Shown piece by piece: positions 8,610 through 17,465 of a stretch of DNA of 64,000 nucleotides (position 1 is its first letter; every line of letters begins with the position of its first letter). The position numbers and the translations under genes are program-made. Below the pieces are notes generated by a model. That model was not told the origin of the DNA. It made no database searches and saw nothing but the letters and a program-made list of their open reading frames with translations. Source of the DNA: Nitrospira sp. (GTDB lineage: Bacteria > Nitrospirota > Nitrospiria > Nitrospirales > Nitrospiraceae); NCBI GenBank assembly GCA_024760525.1, contig CP060499.1, forward strand, positions 248,001 to 312,000. The letters run 5' to 3'.

Positions 8610-9035
8610 CTAGGCAGACGGTTCTGTGGAGGGAGGGCTCGGCCTCGCCATGACGTTGAAATCTTTTTGCGCAATAAGATGGCCCTCCATGCGCAGCCGA
8701 AATTCATACCGACCAGGTGCAGGAAAGATCAACAAGGGAATGTTGATGCCGAAGTCTGAAATCTGCAGGCGATCGCTGATTTCAATGTTGGGCAGCGTGG
8801 CTCGGCAGACGAGTTGCTCGGAGTTGAGGTAGATCAAGTCGATATCAAAGTGATAGAGACCTTCGGCGTCGGTTAAGCAGAAGTAGAGGCCCATCTGTTG
8901 GTGCTGAAAGGGAAATGAGGCGGCCTGGAGATGAGTGAATATTCCGATCAGGCTTTTCTTTTTCGTCAGGCTATCCTCGATGACTTGATCACAGACGAGA
9001 AACGCTTGGACGGTGGGTTTGGGGATATCGCTCAT
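8610..9035 (-). CDS. DUF6941-like protein of unknown function
   Basis: This 141-residue soluble protein starts MSDIPKPTVQAFLVCDQVIED, then predicted beta strands with LIGIFTHL, and ends in a proline/serine-rich tail. The pattern (VCD.v..d..tgK.sligif) resembles the small DUF6941 family; I recall that match with moderate certainty. A longer start at 9071 is open, but the ATG at 9035 fits better. No signal peptide or membrane segment is visible. Confidence 0.55.
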   Translation of the reverse strand: MSDIPKPTVQAFLVCDQVIEDSLTKKKSLIGIFTHLQAASFPFQHQQMGLYFCLTDAEGLYHFDIDLIYLNSEQLVCRATLPNIEISDRLQISDFGINIPLLIFPAPGRYEFRLRMEGHLIAQKDFNVMARPSPPSTEPSA

Positions 9036-9202
9036 ACTCGCTATTCTAGGGAATAGTCGGGGGAACCGCAAAAAGGTTCTCGTTTTCCTGCAGGATGAAC
9101 AGACGATGCCGTGTCCGCGAACAAGCTCGACGGCACAGCCACGGCATGATTAATGAGGCGATAAGGATGGAGGAACCCTAGCAGTCCGTACGAACCGCAC
9201 GT

Positions 9203-9736
9203 TCAGCCCAAGACGACGGGCCCGCCTCGAGTTTCCAGGATGTCCCCAAACCGCGTGGTGACGGAGCTAATTCGACAGTAGTGAGAGGTAATCTCTACCA
9301 GTGCTCCTTTGTGTGAGCGAAATTTCCCGCATGTGATATGAACCCGGTTCTCCGAAGCCATCCGCGCTTCGAGAATGGTCTCGCTGGACTGCAGATCCGT
9401 TACGCGAACGGAAGGAATCACGACCGACGACAGGTTTTGACCGAACTGAACATCGACGGCGAATCGCCCCCCTTCGTTCAGTACGAAGGCGTTCCTGCGC
9501 AGGTGGGCGATGCGTGCTCCATGCTCATCATAGAAATCCGCGGTTGCAAACAGCAGTCTGTACTCGGGTTTCGCCTCAATAACGAGTTGCTCTTTACCCT
9601 GAATCGTGACCACACCACTGGTGTTGCGAAAAATGTTGGATCCAATGCGAAGTTCAAGCCCAGACTTTGGAAGCACTTCAGCGGTTGTCGCATGACCAAC
9701 AGGGTCAGTCCTGCGAAACGCTATCGATTCATCCAT
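9203..9736 (-). CDS. hypothetical protein
   Basis: I do not recognise this 177-residue protein. It is rich in beta-prone segments (LELRIGSNIFRN, RVHITCGKF) and lacks a signal peptide or membrane span. The ATG at 9736 has GAGGT upstream; a TTG two codons earlier is less likely. It is the last gene before the tRNA-Glu insertion site and seems to belong to the host backbone rather than the island. Confidence 0.55.
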   Translation of the reverse strand: MDESIAFRRTDPVGHATTAEVLPKSGLELRIGSNIFRNTSGVVTIQGKEQLVIEAKPEYRLLFATADFYDEHGARIAHLRRNAFVLNEGGRFAVDVQFGQNLSSVVIPSVRVTDLQSSETILEARMASENRVHITCGKFRSHKGALVEITSHYCRISSVTTRFGDILETRGGPVVLG

Positions 9737-9998
9737 GAACAACCTCGAACCATGATGTTCTTAGGTCGTGTGGAACTGATGCAAGGTATAGGGAGCTTCG
9801 TACAATGTTCTTGGGAAGGCTAGGCTTTCTGCTCCATCCTGTCAAGAGCACCTAGTGGGCGAATCGTCGTGAATTTTGGCCCGAGGCAAAAGGCCTGAGA
9901 GGAGGTTTTCAAAGAGGCTCCTTCCACGGTGGAACGCCCTTCGTTGCAAACCGAAAACCGCTTATGCTACGGTTCACGCTTCAATACATCTCCAGGAT

Positions 9999-10076
9999 GG
10001 TCCCATCGTCTAGCCTGGCCTAGGACGGAGCCCTCTCAAGGCTTAAACACGGGTTCGAATCCCGTTGGGACCACCA
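9999..10076 (+). tRNA. tRNA-Glu (anticodon CUC), island insertion site
   Basis: The acceptor pairs GGTCCCA with TGGGACC, with an encoded ACCA end. The anticodon arm is GAGCC-CTCTCAA-GGCTT, giving CUC for GAG codons. The last 34 bases recur exactly at 22745-22778, so the tRNA 3' half is the attachment site of the adjoining island and stays intact after insertion. Confidence 0.94.
10043..10076 (+). repeat. attL, 34-bp direct repeat at the tRNA-Glu 3' end
   Basis: These 34 bases (TTAAACACGGG ... GACCACCA) cover the T arm, acceptor strand and CCA of tRNA-Glu. They recur without mismatch at 22745-22778 in the same orientation. The integrase gene begins its 3' end eight bases away. Confidence 0.9.
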
Positions 10077-10084
10077 TCTTGATT

Positions 10085-11101
10085 TTATTGAAGTTTTAGA
10101 CTCCGTGTTTGAGGAACATGCAAATGTTCCTCGAACATGGAGTCATGGTCACTCCGAAAACTCTCCAGCATTTGCCGCGCAGGCTCCTCATAAAACGACA
10201 CCGCTTGCTTCAGTTGCGCCGGACGAATCATGGTGTAGATCTGCGTGGTATCGATGCGCGAATGCCCAAGTAGAGCGCGTACCTGCTCTAAGTCATGTCG
10301 CTGCTCCAACACTTCCATGGCGACGCCATGGCGCAGATCATGCGGCTTCAACATGGGATAGCCGATCATCCGTCCATAGAGTTTGCACAACCGCCAGATG
10401 TTTTTCCCAGTCATCGGAGCACGATGCTTCCCGATGGACCGGCGACCCCACACGGACCAGAATAACGGTGTCTCCGGTGCGACCGTTGTGACGGACGGCG
10501 TGAGAACTTGCGCAACATACGCATGCAGGTACCGCATCACGGGTTCGGGTAACGGAATGTCTCGCGTCTTTCCGCCCTTCACCCGCACACGCCGCAATCC
10601 CCAGAGCGCATCCAAGTGTCTGGCTTGGAGAGTTGCGACGGATTCTCGACGCATGCCTGAGAAACGCAGAATCAGGAAGATCGCGACATCACGAGGCCGC
10701 TGCCGTTTTCTGGCCGCTTCGATCAACGCATCCATCAGGGCCGGCGTCGGCACCTGCTTGGGCGGCTCGATCCGATGCGGAGGTCGATCCATCCCGGCGA
10801 TCGGATTCGCTGGTATGACCTCGCGCTTCACCAGCCAGGAACACAAGCTGGATAACGTCGACTGTCGACTTCGGATTGTGCCCAGTGTGAGATCCCGTGC
10901 AGCCATCTCATCCATCCAGTCCTGAATCACCGCCTTGGACAAGTCTGAGAGTCTTGAGACTCGTCCGAAGCGTGCGCGTCCGAAGAGGAGAAACTGCTCC
11001 AAATTCCAGCGATAGGTCTGCACCCCTCCTTCTGTCTTCCCTCGCTGTTTGAGTTGGTACTGACAAAACTGCTCCACCAATTCCACTAACGGTCGGGTCA
11101 T
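10085..11101 (-). CDS. tyrosine recombinase / island integrase
   Basis: This 338-residue protein has an N-terminal SAM-like core-binding domain (about residues 5-100) and a C-terminal catalytic domain. Catalytic residues are visible: the first Arg in FSGMRRESVATL, the box HDLRHGVA, LLGHSRIDTTQIYTMI with His and the nucleophile Tyr. The frame is open to 11365, but AAAGGGG lies just before the ATG at 11101, and this gives normal family length. Its position next to attL shows it is the integrase of this island. Confidence 0.9.
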   Translation of the reverse strand: MTRPLVELVEQFCQYQLKQRGKTEGGVQTYRWNLEQFLLFGRARFGRVSRLSDLSKAVIQDWMDEMAARDLTLGTIRSRQSTLSSLCSWLVKREVIPANPIAGMDRPPHRIEPPKQVPTPALMDALIEAARKRQRPRDVAIFLILRFSGMRRESVATLQARHLDALWGLRRVRVKGGKTRDIPLPEPVMRYLHAYVAQVLTPSVTTVAPETPLFWSVWGRRSIGKHRAPMTGKNIWRLCKLYGRMIGYPMLKPHDLRHGVAMEVLEQRHDLEQVRALLGHSRIDTTQIYTMIRPAQLKQAVSFYEEPARQMLESFRSDHDSMFEEHLHVPQTRSLKLQ

Positions 11102-11454
11102 GACAGCCCCTTTCCGGTCCCTGCCACGACTACGACTTCGCCGAGCGGCAGTATGCGGAGGGACAACCCACCCGTCAAGCGAAGAGGAGAGCAGTTCTGT
11201 GGCTACGTCTATGGGCACGCTTGAGTCTGTCATCGTTCTGTATGTCGAAAATCGGGGGAGTCTTCCAACACCCCCGCTCCCCCGTTCTGTGCTCGCGTCG
11301 GAACGCCAGCCGTTCATTGGCGGCTGAGCTTCGCCGGGAGCAGCGGGCCAACCCTCCTGCCGCATCCAGGTTTGCCTCCTGCAAGCAGCTGCGCTCAGCG
11401 ACCGGGATGGTGGTTCCCTGCCCGGACTGGCGGTAGGGGCAGGGAACTTGATGT
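11102..11454. other. intergenic region with hairpin
   Basis: No convincing gene is seen. A perfect 11-bp inverted repeat (GTTCCCTGCCC at 11413-11423, GGGCAGGGAAC at 11437-11447, 13-base loop) lies just past the zinc-ribbon gene stop. It lacks a T run, so it may be an mRNA-stabilising or attenuating hairpin rather than a classic terminator. Recombinase arm sites could also lie here but cannot be recognised. Confidence 0.4.
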
Positions 11455-11904
11455 TTATCGGACCAGCGCCTTCAGTTGGTCCTTCTCCAGTGTGGTCCCG
11501 AATTCCTGTTCCACTCGGTCGGCCATCTCCTGCCAGGTTCGTCCGGCAGCTTTCATCTCCTTGAGCATGGTCAGTGCGTGTGCCAAGGAACGGTCCTTGA
11601 TGTCTCTTGGGTGGTCGTTTTCTCTTCCAAAGGCCTTGGTGAGCGTCTGGCCGAGGCTGTTAGCGAGCGCCTCTTTGTTCACCAATTCGTTCGAGGGTGT
11701 GACGGCGCGCCTCAGTCGCCGAGGCTTGTCCCAATACGGGCTCTTGCAACCGGGACAACGGATCGGCGTGTGTGGTTGGCGGGGCCACCATATCTTGCCG
11801 CAGCGCTGACAGTGTTGCTGCTCGAGTCCGGCAGACGGTTCACTTCCCGATAAGAGTACTCTCGAGCGAGCAGTATTTCTGTCTAATCGCTTGGAAAGGC
11901 TCAT
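11455..11904 (-). CDS. zinc-ribbon hypothetical protein of the island
   Basis: This 149-residue protein has a zinc ribbon at about residues 32-55 (CQRCGKIW ... IRCPGCKSPYWDKPR), then a basic stretch and a helical C-terminus ending KDQLKALVR. The spacing C-x2-C ... C-x2-C suggests nucleic-acid binding. It lies 33 bases after the excisionase-like gene, so both are likely co-transcribed. AAGGA precedes the ATG. Function is unknown; a role in recombination or island regulation is inference from position. Confidence 0.65.
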   Translation of the reverse strand: MSLSKRLDRNTARSRVLLSGSEPSAGLEQQHCQRCGKIWWPRQPHTPIRCPGCKSPYWDKPRRLRRAVTPSNELVNKEALANSLGQTLTKAFGRENDHPRDIKDRSLAHALTMLKEMKAAGRTWQEMADRVEQEFGTTLEKDQLKALVR

Positions 11905-11937
11905 GATTCCTTGCCTAGAAATTGCGCCCCCGTTTTA

Positions 11938-12192
11938 CTAAGCGGGGGGCTGGGCCTCGATAGGCATCCGGCGTGCGCCGCTCGCGGCGCATCGCCGGGC
12001 GCTCCAGTAGGCCTCGGCCTGTCGTTGCATCAGGCGACGGACTTCCTCCAGGTCGAACCGGAGCGCGGTCTTCACGCGGATCGCGGGGAGGTCTCCTCTT
12101 CGGTAGGCCCGTCGAATGGTATCGGTACTGACCTGCAGTAGTGCAGCCAATTCTCGAACCGACACACGGTGATCGTGGGATGTCCCCTTCAT
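11938..12192 (-). CDS. excisionase-like helix-turn-helix protein
   Basis: This 84-residue protein contains a MerR/AlpA-type HTH: VSVRELAALLQVSTDTIRR then RRGDLPAIRV and FDLEEVRRLM. This is the pattern of excisionase-family proteins, which bend DNA at att sites and direct excision. A strong ribosome site (GGAGGGAG) precedes the ATG. The short C-terminal tail is Ala/Arg rich. It could be a transcription regulator instead of a directionality factor. Confidence 0.78.
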   Translation of the reverse strand: MKGTSHDHRVSVRELAALLQVSTDTIRRAYRRGDLPAIRVKTALRFDLEEVRRLMQRQAEAYWSARRCAASGARRMPIEAQPPA

Positions 12193-12583
12193 GTTCTCCC
12201 TCCATAACCAGGCCTCATGGAACAGCGAGGCCTGAGTTGTCGCCAGTGGCGAGCGTAGCGGACTGAGCGAAGAAAGAAAATTAGGCAGGAAGGGACAGGA
12301 GAGGTCACCAGGGGTCAGGAATGGTCACCTCGTTCGTAAGGATTCGACTCACAGAATGCTCCGGGAAACGCCGAAGAGCCTCTCCTGGCGTGGCTGTTCG
12401 CTGACACAGTGAGCCCGAACGGGGATGAACAAGGAGGAATTTCGATACCGGCCTGAAAAAAATCATGAAGCATGTGGGTGGGTCCTGCGATCGCTTGAGG
12501 GCGTTTGGTCCTAACCGAGTCTCGGACTCGATTTCAGAGGGCCAAATCTTGCGAGGGAGGGTGCAACGTGGTACCGTCACCGC
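12193..12583. other. control region upstream of the excisionase-like gene
   Basis: No supported gene is seen in this stretch. A perfect 8-bp inverted repeat CAGGCCTC/GAGGCCTG (12209-12234) lies just upstream of the excisionase-like ribosome site and may be an autoregulatory operator. Two GGTCACC direct repeats occur around 12303-12330. The frame 12305-12580 (minus) has no recognisable features. Confidence 0.35.
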
Positions 12584-12777
12584 ATGACGCAGCTTGCCCA
12601 GAAACTCGACAAAAAGCTCGCCTCCTGGAGGCCTGAGGTGGCCGCTCAGTGGAGCAAATCGTCACCGACGTGATCGAACTGGCCGACACCGACACCTTGG
12701 ATCTGCAGCCTTCACGAGCTGTCGTGCAAGAAGTGCTCGATACCCTCGAAGAACGCCAAGCCGGGACATCTGGCTAG
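12584..12777 (+). pseudogene. frameshifted antitoxin of a MazF/PemK-type pair
   Basis: The frame starts MTQLAQKLDKKLASWRPEVA and is lost after GCTCAG. In the next frame it continues EQIVTDVIELADTDTLDLQ to a TAG at 12775. Adding one base after CAG joins the two parts. Its end overlaps the toxin-like frame that follows. I read it as a small antitoxin killed by a single-base deletion; the family is not certain. Confidence 0.6.
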
Positions 12778-12991
12778 CCGATCTTGGGTTGGCTGCTAAG
12801 ACCCGCCCCGTTCTTACCGTCTCTCGCTTCGATCCTGACGCCCCTCGCGCACTCCTCACGTACGTTCCACTGACCACGCAACATCGTGGCAGTCAGTACG
12901 AAATTCAACTCGGCGACCTTTCCTTTTTGCATCAAGCATCCGGTCAACGTCCAAGGTCAAAGACGCCCTGCGCTTCGCGCTTGAACTGTAG
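12740..12991 (+). pseudogene. MazF/PemK-family toxin remnant
   Basis: The frame gives RDIWLADLGLAAKTRPVLTV then SRFDPDAPRALLTYVPLTTQ, the N-terminal two thirds of a PemK/MazF ribonuclease. No start codon fits. After SFLHQASG the frame changes. The segment reading VNVQG is joined directly to the C-terminal VKDALRFALEL-stop in another frame. The junction has AAGGT, which also occurs before the equivalent C-terminus at 18.99 kb, so an internal deletion at a short repeat probably made it. Confidence 0.7.
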
Positions 12992-13074
12992 CGTTGGGGT
13001 CCTGTCTGAGGTGAAGCTATTGAGCATCGATTGGTAGAGAGGTCAATCGGTAACGAGGTGGGGAGACAGCGTAT

Positions 13075-13254
13075 GTGAATCTCCGGCACGGTTTGGCTAT
13101 GGCTGATGCTATTATGTACGGGACTGCCATAAATCAGGAGGCCGAGGTGGTCACGGGTGATGCAGATCTAAAGGATCTTCCGGGAGTGGTCGACGTCAGA
13201 TATGCGTCTCGGATTGTTCTCTCCCAAAGAAGCAGAGCCCCACTAATTATCTGA
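13075..13254 (+). pseudogene. VapC-like PIN-domain toxin, C-terminal remnant
   Basis: The frame reads LRHGLAMADAIMYGTAINQE then EVVTGDADLKDLPGVVDVRY. The ADAI and TGDADLKDLPGV segments are the C-terminal PIN signature of VapC ribonucleases, with acidic residues for the active site. The N-terminal half is absent, and the frame starts after a stop. The 3' end overlaps the end of the convergent GHKL gene by 12 bases. Confidence 0.65.
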
Positions 13255-14508
13255 AGTATTCTCATCTAATATAAAATCGATGGTTTCTCTGATCTCTGGA
13301 CTCGCATTTACGATCTTGATCCTCTTGTAAGCCTCCATGCCTAATCGTTTTATAGGAGTAGCGAGCAGAGCGCTGAGAAAGCTATGAGGTGCATTAACAA
13401 CGTTATTGAAGTCAATTAAGATTGAACGACCATCAGCTATGGCTGGAAGCAGATAGCGATTGCGATGAGCAATTGCAGCCTCCTTATCTTCTGCATGTTT
13501 GCCGAAGTAGTTTTCCACAACCACGAGTTGCCGATTAGAGGATTCTGCTGTTTCGGCCCTAGAGATCTCTTCGTCGGCTACTTCTCTTAACTCAGCCATA
13601 ATAGAATGAAGATTCAGATTCATCTCTTGCTCAAGCTTCACTTTGATAAGTACAAACGTCCCTGGCCAGAAATAGTTGAGAGTTTGTCCTGTCACATCGA
13701 CGGGTGATACATGTACTACACCATGCCCTGAAACGATATGCATGTCAGCATTTAGTCTCTTGATGATGTTGCTAGAAATGAAAAGACCAACGCCAGCGTT
13801 GTCTTTATTAAGGTAAGGATCCTTCACGGCGAAGGTTCCAGAAACCTGTGGGCGAAGGGCCATTCGAATTGCCTCTTCGTCAGTTTCGAAAGGCCCAAAT
13901 GATTGCTCAAGATGCTTCTTAATGCCCATTCCAATATCAGCGACGACAAAATGAAGCTCATTTCTAAGTTTGTACCAGGTGAATTCTATGATCGATGGAA
14001 TCCGTTTGTCCTGGTGCGAGAGTTTTGCAAATTTTTTACCGTGCTCGAGGGTGTTGTACATCAGCTCTGATAAGACATAGCGCAATGTTTTCTCGTATTC
14101 GACATTGAAGCCTTTCGTGTAAGCGTCAAGCTTTGCTAGCGCCACCTCAAAGTCAGGCTTGTTTCTAAGGGCTATAAGAGGCTTCATATCTGTGCTTCGA
14201 AAGTTCTGTTGTTCGCTATTTAGCACTTGAGACCAGCCTGTAGCTCCCATCCATCGCCACATCTGAGAAGCGCCTTTTTTATCATCTCGAAAGCGCACTG
14301 TGATGTGGCAGTTATTGGCTCGTAGATGCCACAGATACAGTACTACCAGAGAAAGCGCCTGGTAATTGGCAGTAAGGCATTGGCTCATATCTATGGCTAC
14401 CGCTGAAGACTTTATATTCCATTCGTAAATGGATAGAGCCCTGTCAAAATCATAGACCTCGTGGTCCATGAAACTGTAGTGGTTTGGGATCTTGATTACG
14501 TGGTCCAT
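13243..14508 (-). CDS. GHKL ATPase with C-terminal STAS-like (DUF4325) domain
   Basis: This 421-residue protein appears to have three parts. Residues about 1-110 resemble a STAS-like fold (AVAIDMSQCLTANYQALSLV). Residues about 140-290 hold a HATPase_c domain with an N box (LSELMYNTLEHGKK), a G1 box (VVADIGMGI) and a GVGLFIS motif. The C-terminus (ILIDFNNVVNAPHSFLSALL) matches the STAS-like DUF4325 pattern. No histidine-kinase dimerisation domain is seen. A TTG-initiated extension to 14592 is open but less likely. It is the third gene of a minus-strand cassette with a ParB-like protein and a D12 methylase. An anti-sigma-like or switch role is inference. Confidence 0.75.
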   Translation of the reverse strand: MDHVIKIPNHYSFMDHEVYDFDRALSIYEWNIKSSAVAIDMSQCLTANYQALSLVVLYLWHLRANNCHITVRFRDDKKGASQMWRWMGATGWSQVLNSEQQNFRSTDMKPLIALRNKPDFEVALAKLDAYTKGFNVEYEKTLRYVLSELMYNTLEHGKKFAKLSHQDKRIPSIIEFTWYKLRNELHFVVADIGMGIKKHLEQSFGPFETDEEAIRMALRPQVSGTFAVKDPYLNKDNAGVGLFISSNIIKRLNADMHIVSGHGVVHVSPVDVTGQTLNYFWPGTFVLIKVKLEQEMNLNLHSIMAELREVADEEISRAETAESSNRQLVVVENYFGKHAEDKEAAIAHRNRYLLPAIADGRSILIDFNNVVNAPHSFLSALLATPIKRLGMEAYKRIKIVNASPEIRETIDFILDENTSDN

Positions 14509-14614
14509 GACTGTCGAAAGAAACAATTTCGAGATTAACTGTTTGGATTTGGTCCCTGTAAGAACAAATAGCACGCTACAGCAAGACGACAAACACGGAG
14601 CTGGCTATCTCTCC

Positions 14615-15475
14615 TCATGCCCGCTTTTGAAACAGTGCAGGGTTGTTTGTGTCAGGATACTTAAGTCTGTTGCTGAAAAACATCAGCTCTGCGCCACTAC
14701 GCTTGTCTTGTGCGCTATAGTTTAGCGCGTAACGGATAAACCTTTTCTTGGGGTAGAGTCTGAGGATTTCAGGTGCGTCATCATAGGACACAATCCAGTG
14801 AGTACTCCGCATCCGTAGAGCTAACTCGGCGATTCGTGAATGGTCTGCTTCTGCATAGTGGTTTCGGTACAGACGTTGTGCTTTGTGGAAGTACGGAGGG
14901 TCCATATAGACAAGCGATCGTTTGGGAATTGGAGTCTCTTTCAGAAATTGCTCTGCATCGAGATTGAATAGGTGAATGCGATGTCTGTATTGAGCCAATC
15001 GATAAAGCCGGTCAATTAATTCATCGCGATTAAACCTTGCGTCAATTAGCCAGTTGCCCGTTTGAGAAAATCCGCCGATGACACCAGCGTTAAGTATGCC
15101 AGACCGATTAACTCGGTTGAGGAACAACGTTGCAAAACCCAAGGAGATGCTGTCCTGAGGTTTTGGCCCTATATAAATCTGGCGTTGTCGATACCATTCG
15201 GAAATTGTGAGGGGGACGTGTTTAACCCTCTTAATAAGGTCGGAGGATTCATTTAAGGCAGAATGCCAGAAAGCATAGATAGCTGGGTCGATGTCATTTA
15301 TCCAGGCCTCTTTTGCGTACTCTGTCATGACTAATTCAAGTGCGATAGCTGCCCCTCCAGCGTACGGTTCAATGTAGGTGCCTTCACAGATGGCATTATC
15401 GATGAACACTTGCCTAATGAATGGGGCAAGTCTGCCTTTTCCTCCTGGATACCTTAGTGGTGAGTAATAGCGCAT
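14615..15475 (-). CDS. D12-class N6-adenine DNA methyltransferase (Dam-like)
   Basis: The 286-residue protein has the MTaseD12 layout. The N-terminal SAM site reads PLRYPGGKGRLAPFI and YIEPYAGGAAIALEL, with the catalytic motif MDPPYF at about residue 192. It would methylate adenine, probably at a short site related to GATC, but specificity cannot be read. There is no restriction endonuclease beside it. It lies 42 bases downstream of the ParB-like gene on the same strand. It is either the self-marking part of a defence cassette or an orphan methylase. Confidence 0.88.
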   Translation of the reverse strand: MRYYSPLRYPGGKGRLAPFIRQVFIDNAICEGTYIEPYAGGAAIALELVMTEYAKEAWINDIDPAIYAFWHSALNESSDLIKRVKHVPLTISEWYRQRQIYIGPKPQDSISLGFATLFLNRVNRSGILNAGVIGGFSQTGNWLIDARFNRDELIDRLYRLAQYRHRIHLFNLDAEQFLKETPIPKRSLVYMDPPYFHKAQRLYRNHYAEADHSRIAELALRMRSTHWIVSYDDAPEILRLYPKKRFIRYALNYSAQDKRSGAELMFFSNRLKYPDTNNPALFQKRA

Positions 15476-15517
15476 TCTGACCCTCTGCTAATTTGGTTTC
15501 TCGAAACCCGTCTTCTC

Positions 15518-16948
15518 TTAGTGCAAATGGTTGAACAGGACATCTAAGAAGGGTTGTGCGTTGTCCCAGGACGTTGCCAGCTCCTGGGGCGATGGGTGAA
15601 AGTGGCGGTTGTGAACATAAGCATTGAACGTATTAAAGGAGAGTGGATTGTGTTGGCTTGATATGCCAGTCTGGATTCCTTTCACGATGTCCGTATTCGC
15701 CCAAGCGTTTTGCTTCATGTGAGTTATGGCAGCCTCTGCCTTTTTAGCCAGCTTGTCGCCGTCATGAAAGGTAACCCCATGCCTCTCGAGGTATAGCTCA
15801 ATGCTGAGTTCTACGAACACCCGAAATAGTACGGCAACAGCATTTCGGTGGTCCTTAAGGTTGATGTCACGAAGCTCACGATATATGGCATTTAGGCGTT
15901 TATCTCTAATCGCGTAACGCACATTTATTGGAATCAAGTGAGGTCGTTGGTAGGAAAGCGGCCTGCTGCGGGAGTTCGTTAGATGCTGTCGGGAACTCAT
16001 CGGGGGCGTTAATGCAACAGAATCTCGGAGAATCTGCCTTTGGTCCGGAGTATTGGCAGGAGGGAACCCACGAATATATTTTCTTTGCTGCTTCGTGGTG
16101 TACACGTTCTTAACAGGCATCCCATCTGCGATATCTTCCAAGACTCTGGTTAGCCCTTTCACAATCTCTTTCTCATGAAGGAAGCGCCTAGGAATTCCGT
16201 CTTCATTTCTGATACCGAGAAAATCTCTGACTTCAGGATTTGTGAGTAAACGATCTAGTGTCGATATGGCGAACCCAGTTCCAGCAACTTTGCCTCGGAG
16301 TTCCTGATCGAACTTGTCAGAAAACGCATCAATTACTTGGTGAGAGAAAGCGTAACGGCCCTTCTTCCCAAGTCGTTGAAGGTGCCGGCTCTTTTGTTGC
16401 CCGTCCCAAGGAAGCGTGCCGATACCTTCTTGAGGGCCTTGATGTCTCAATTCAATCAGTCGATCCGCTTCCTCCATTGATGGTGCAACAGTACATTCAA
16501 TTTCCTGTGGGAGCGGGATTCTGGCTTTGTGCGCAATTTCAGCAAACTTTCGACGCAAGATTGGATCTGGACAACGATTAGGGTCATCTAAAAGCTTAAG
16601 AGCGACGACGCGACGGTTGCCTTCCCAAACGATGTAGTCACCAGTGGTCTCAGGGCTTGGCAAGACCAATACCCCATCAATAGGGCTGAGGTTGTGTTCA
16701 GATATGTTCTTGGCGAGACTGAGTATCTCGTCGTTTAGATTTTCTAGCATCCATCTGATGCAATCGGGTTCTGATGGAAGGGGACCGTGCCGATCGTTTT
16801 CTTTGTTCAGTCGGAGGCGAACTAGGGAAATAGGTAATCGTTCGAAGGTCACTTGAAATCCTTGGAAAGGTTCTTCGTGGTGCCTATTGTGCGCCGAAGA
16901 ATACCCTTCTTCCCAAGAAAAATCATCCGTGAAGCCCTCAGTGGGCAT
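15518..16948 (-). CDS. ParB/Srx-fold protein with helical C-terminus
   Basis: The 476-residue protein has a ParB-like N-terminal domain at about residues 75-150: LAKNISEHNLSPIDGVLVL followed by YIVWEGNRRVVALKLLDD. The EGNRRVxALKLL box is the nucleotide-contacting motif of ParB/Srx-fold proteins. The C-terminal 120 residues are helical (FRVFVELSIELYLERHG) and could be HEPN-like; that is weak. A GTG nine bases upstream is an alternative start. It is the first gene of the methylase/GHKL cassette. It is not a canonical ParB, since no ParA or HTH partner is present. Confidence 0.65.
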   Translation of the reverse strand: MPTEGFTDDFSWEEGYSSAHNRHHEEPFQGFQVTFERLPISLVRLRLNKENDRHGPLPSEPDCIRWMLENLNDEILSLAKNISEHNLSPIDGVLVLPSPETTGDYIVWEGNRRVVALKLLDDPNRCPDPILRRKFAEIAHKARIPLPQEIECTVAPSMEEADRLIELRHQGPQEGIGTLPWDGQQKSRHLQRLGKKGRYAFSHQVIDAFSDKFDQELRGKVAGTGFAISTLDRLLTNPEVRDFLGIRNEDGIPRRFLHEKEIVKGLTRVLEDIADGMPVKNVYTTKQQRKYIRGFPPANTPDQRQILRDSVALTPPMSSRQHLTNSRSRPLSYQRPHLIPINVRYAIRDKRLNAIYRELRDINLKDHRNAVAVLFRVFVELSIELYLERHGVTFHDGDKLAKKAEAAITHMKQNAWANTDIVKGIQTGISSQHNPLSFNTFNAYVHNRHFHPSPQELATSWDNAQPFLDVLFNHLH

Positions 16949-17177
16949 TCCCCCCACAGATTTCTGGGCCTCGAGTTAAGGAAGATACCTGCCTTCAAAC
17001 TGGACTAATGAAGTTATAAGCGAACGTCGGCGCAGGTGTTGCTGGTTAATAGGGCAAAGGGTGGAAAGGGATTGCGGTGAGCTGGAACGGGTTTTAGAGG
17101 CACCTCAATAGCAGGTAGGGTTCTGCCCCATTTTGACGGACACCTAGATAAGGCTCAGAATGAGTCAGGAGGGTGTC

Positions 17178-17465
17178 ATGACACAGAGGCGGAGATTCTC
17201 AACGGAGTACAAGCGAGAAGCCGTGGCGATGCTGGAGACACCGGGCGTGACGGTCAACCAGATTGCTGCGGAGCTCGGCATCGGATCGACGGTCTTAGGG
17301 CGCTGGCGACGGGAGTTGCGCCAGCATTCGTCGCAGGCCTTCACGGGCAACGGGCGATCCCGCGATGAGGAGGTCAGCCAGCTCCGGCGCGAGTTGGCGC
17401 GGGTGACGAAGGAGCGGGATTGTTTGCGCGAAGCGGCCACGTTCTTCGCGAGCGCGTCGCGATGA
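17178..17465 (+). CDS. IS3-family transposase OrfA
   Basis: This 95-residue protein has an HTH beginning MTQRRRFSTEYKREAVAMLE and a leucine-zipper-like C-terminus (EEVSQLRRELARVTKERD). It binds the IS ends and dimerises. AGGAGG five bases before the ATG at 17178 decides the start over 17160. Its TGA overlaps the orfB ATG, so either coupling or a programmed frameshift yields the full transposase. Confidence 0.9.
   Translation: MTQRRRFSTEYKREAVAMLETPGVTVNQIAAELGIGSTVLGRWRRELRQHSSQAFTGNGRSRDEEVSQLRRELARVTKERDCLREAATFFASASR

Noticed and set aside
12305..12580. 91-residue minus-strand frame
   Set aside because: No motif, no ribosome site, and it overlaps the control region of the antitoxin and excisionase-like genes.
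15518..16957. Chromosome or plasmid partition ParB
   Set aside because: No ParA partner, no central HTH recognisable, and the gene sits with a methylase in an island.
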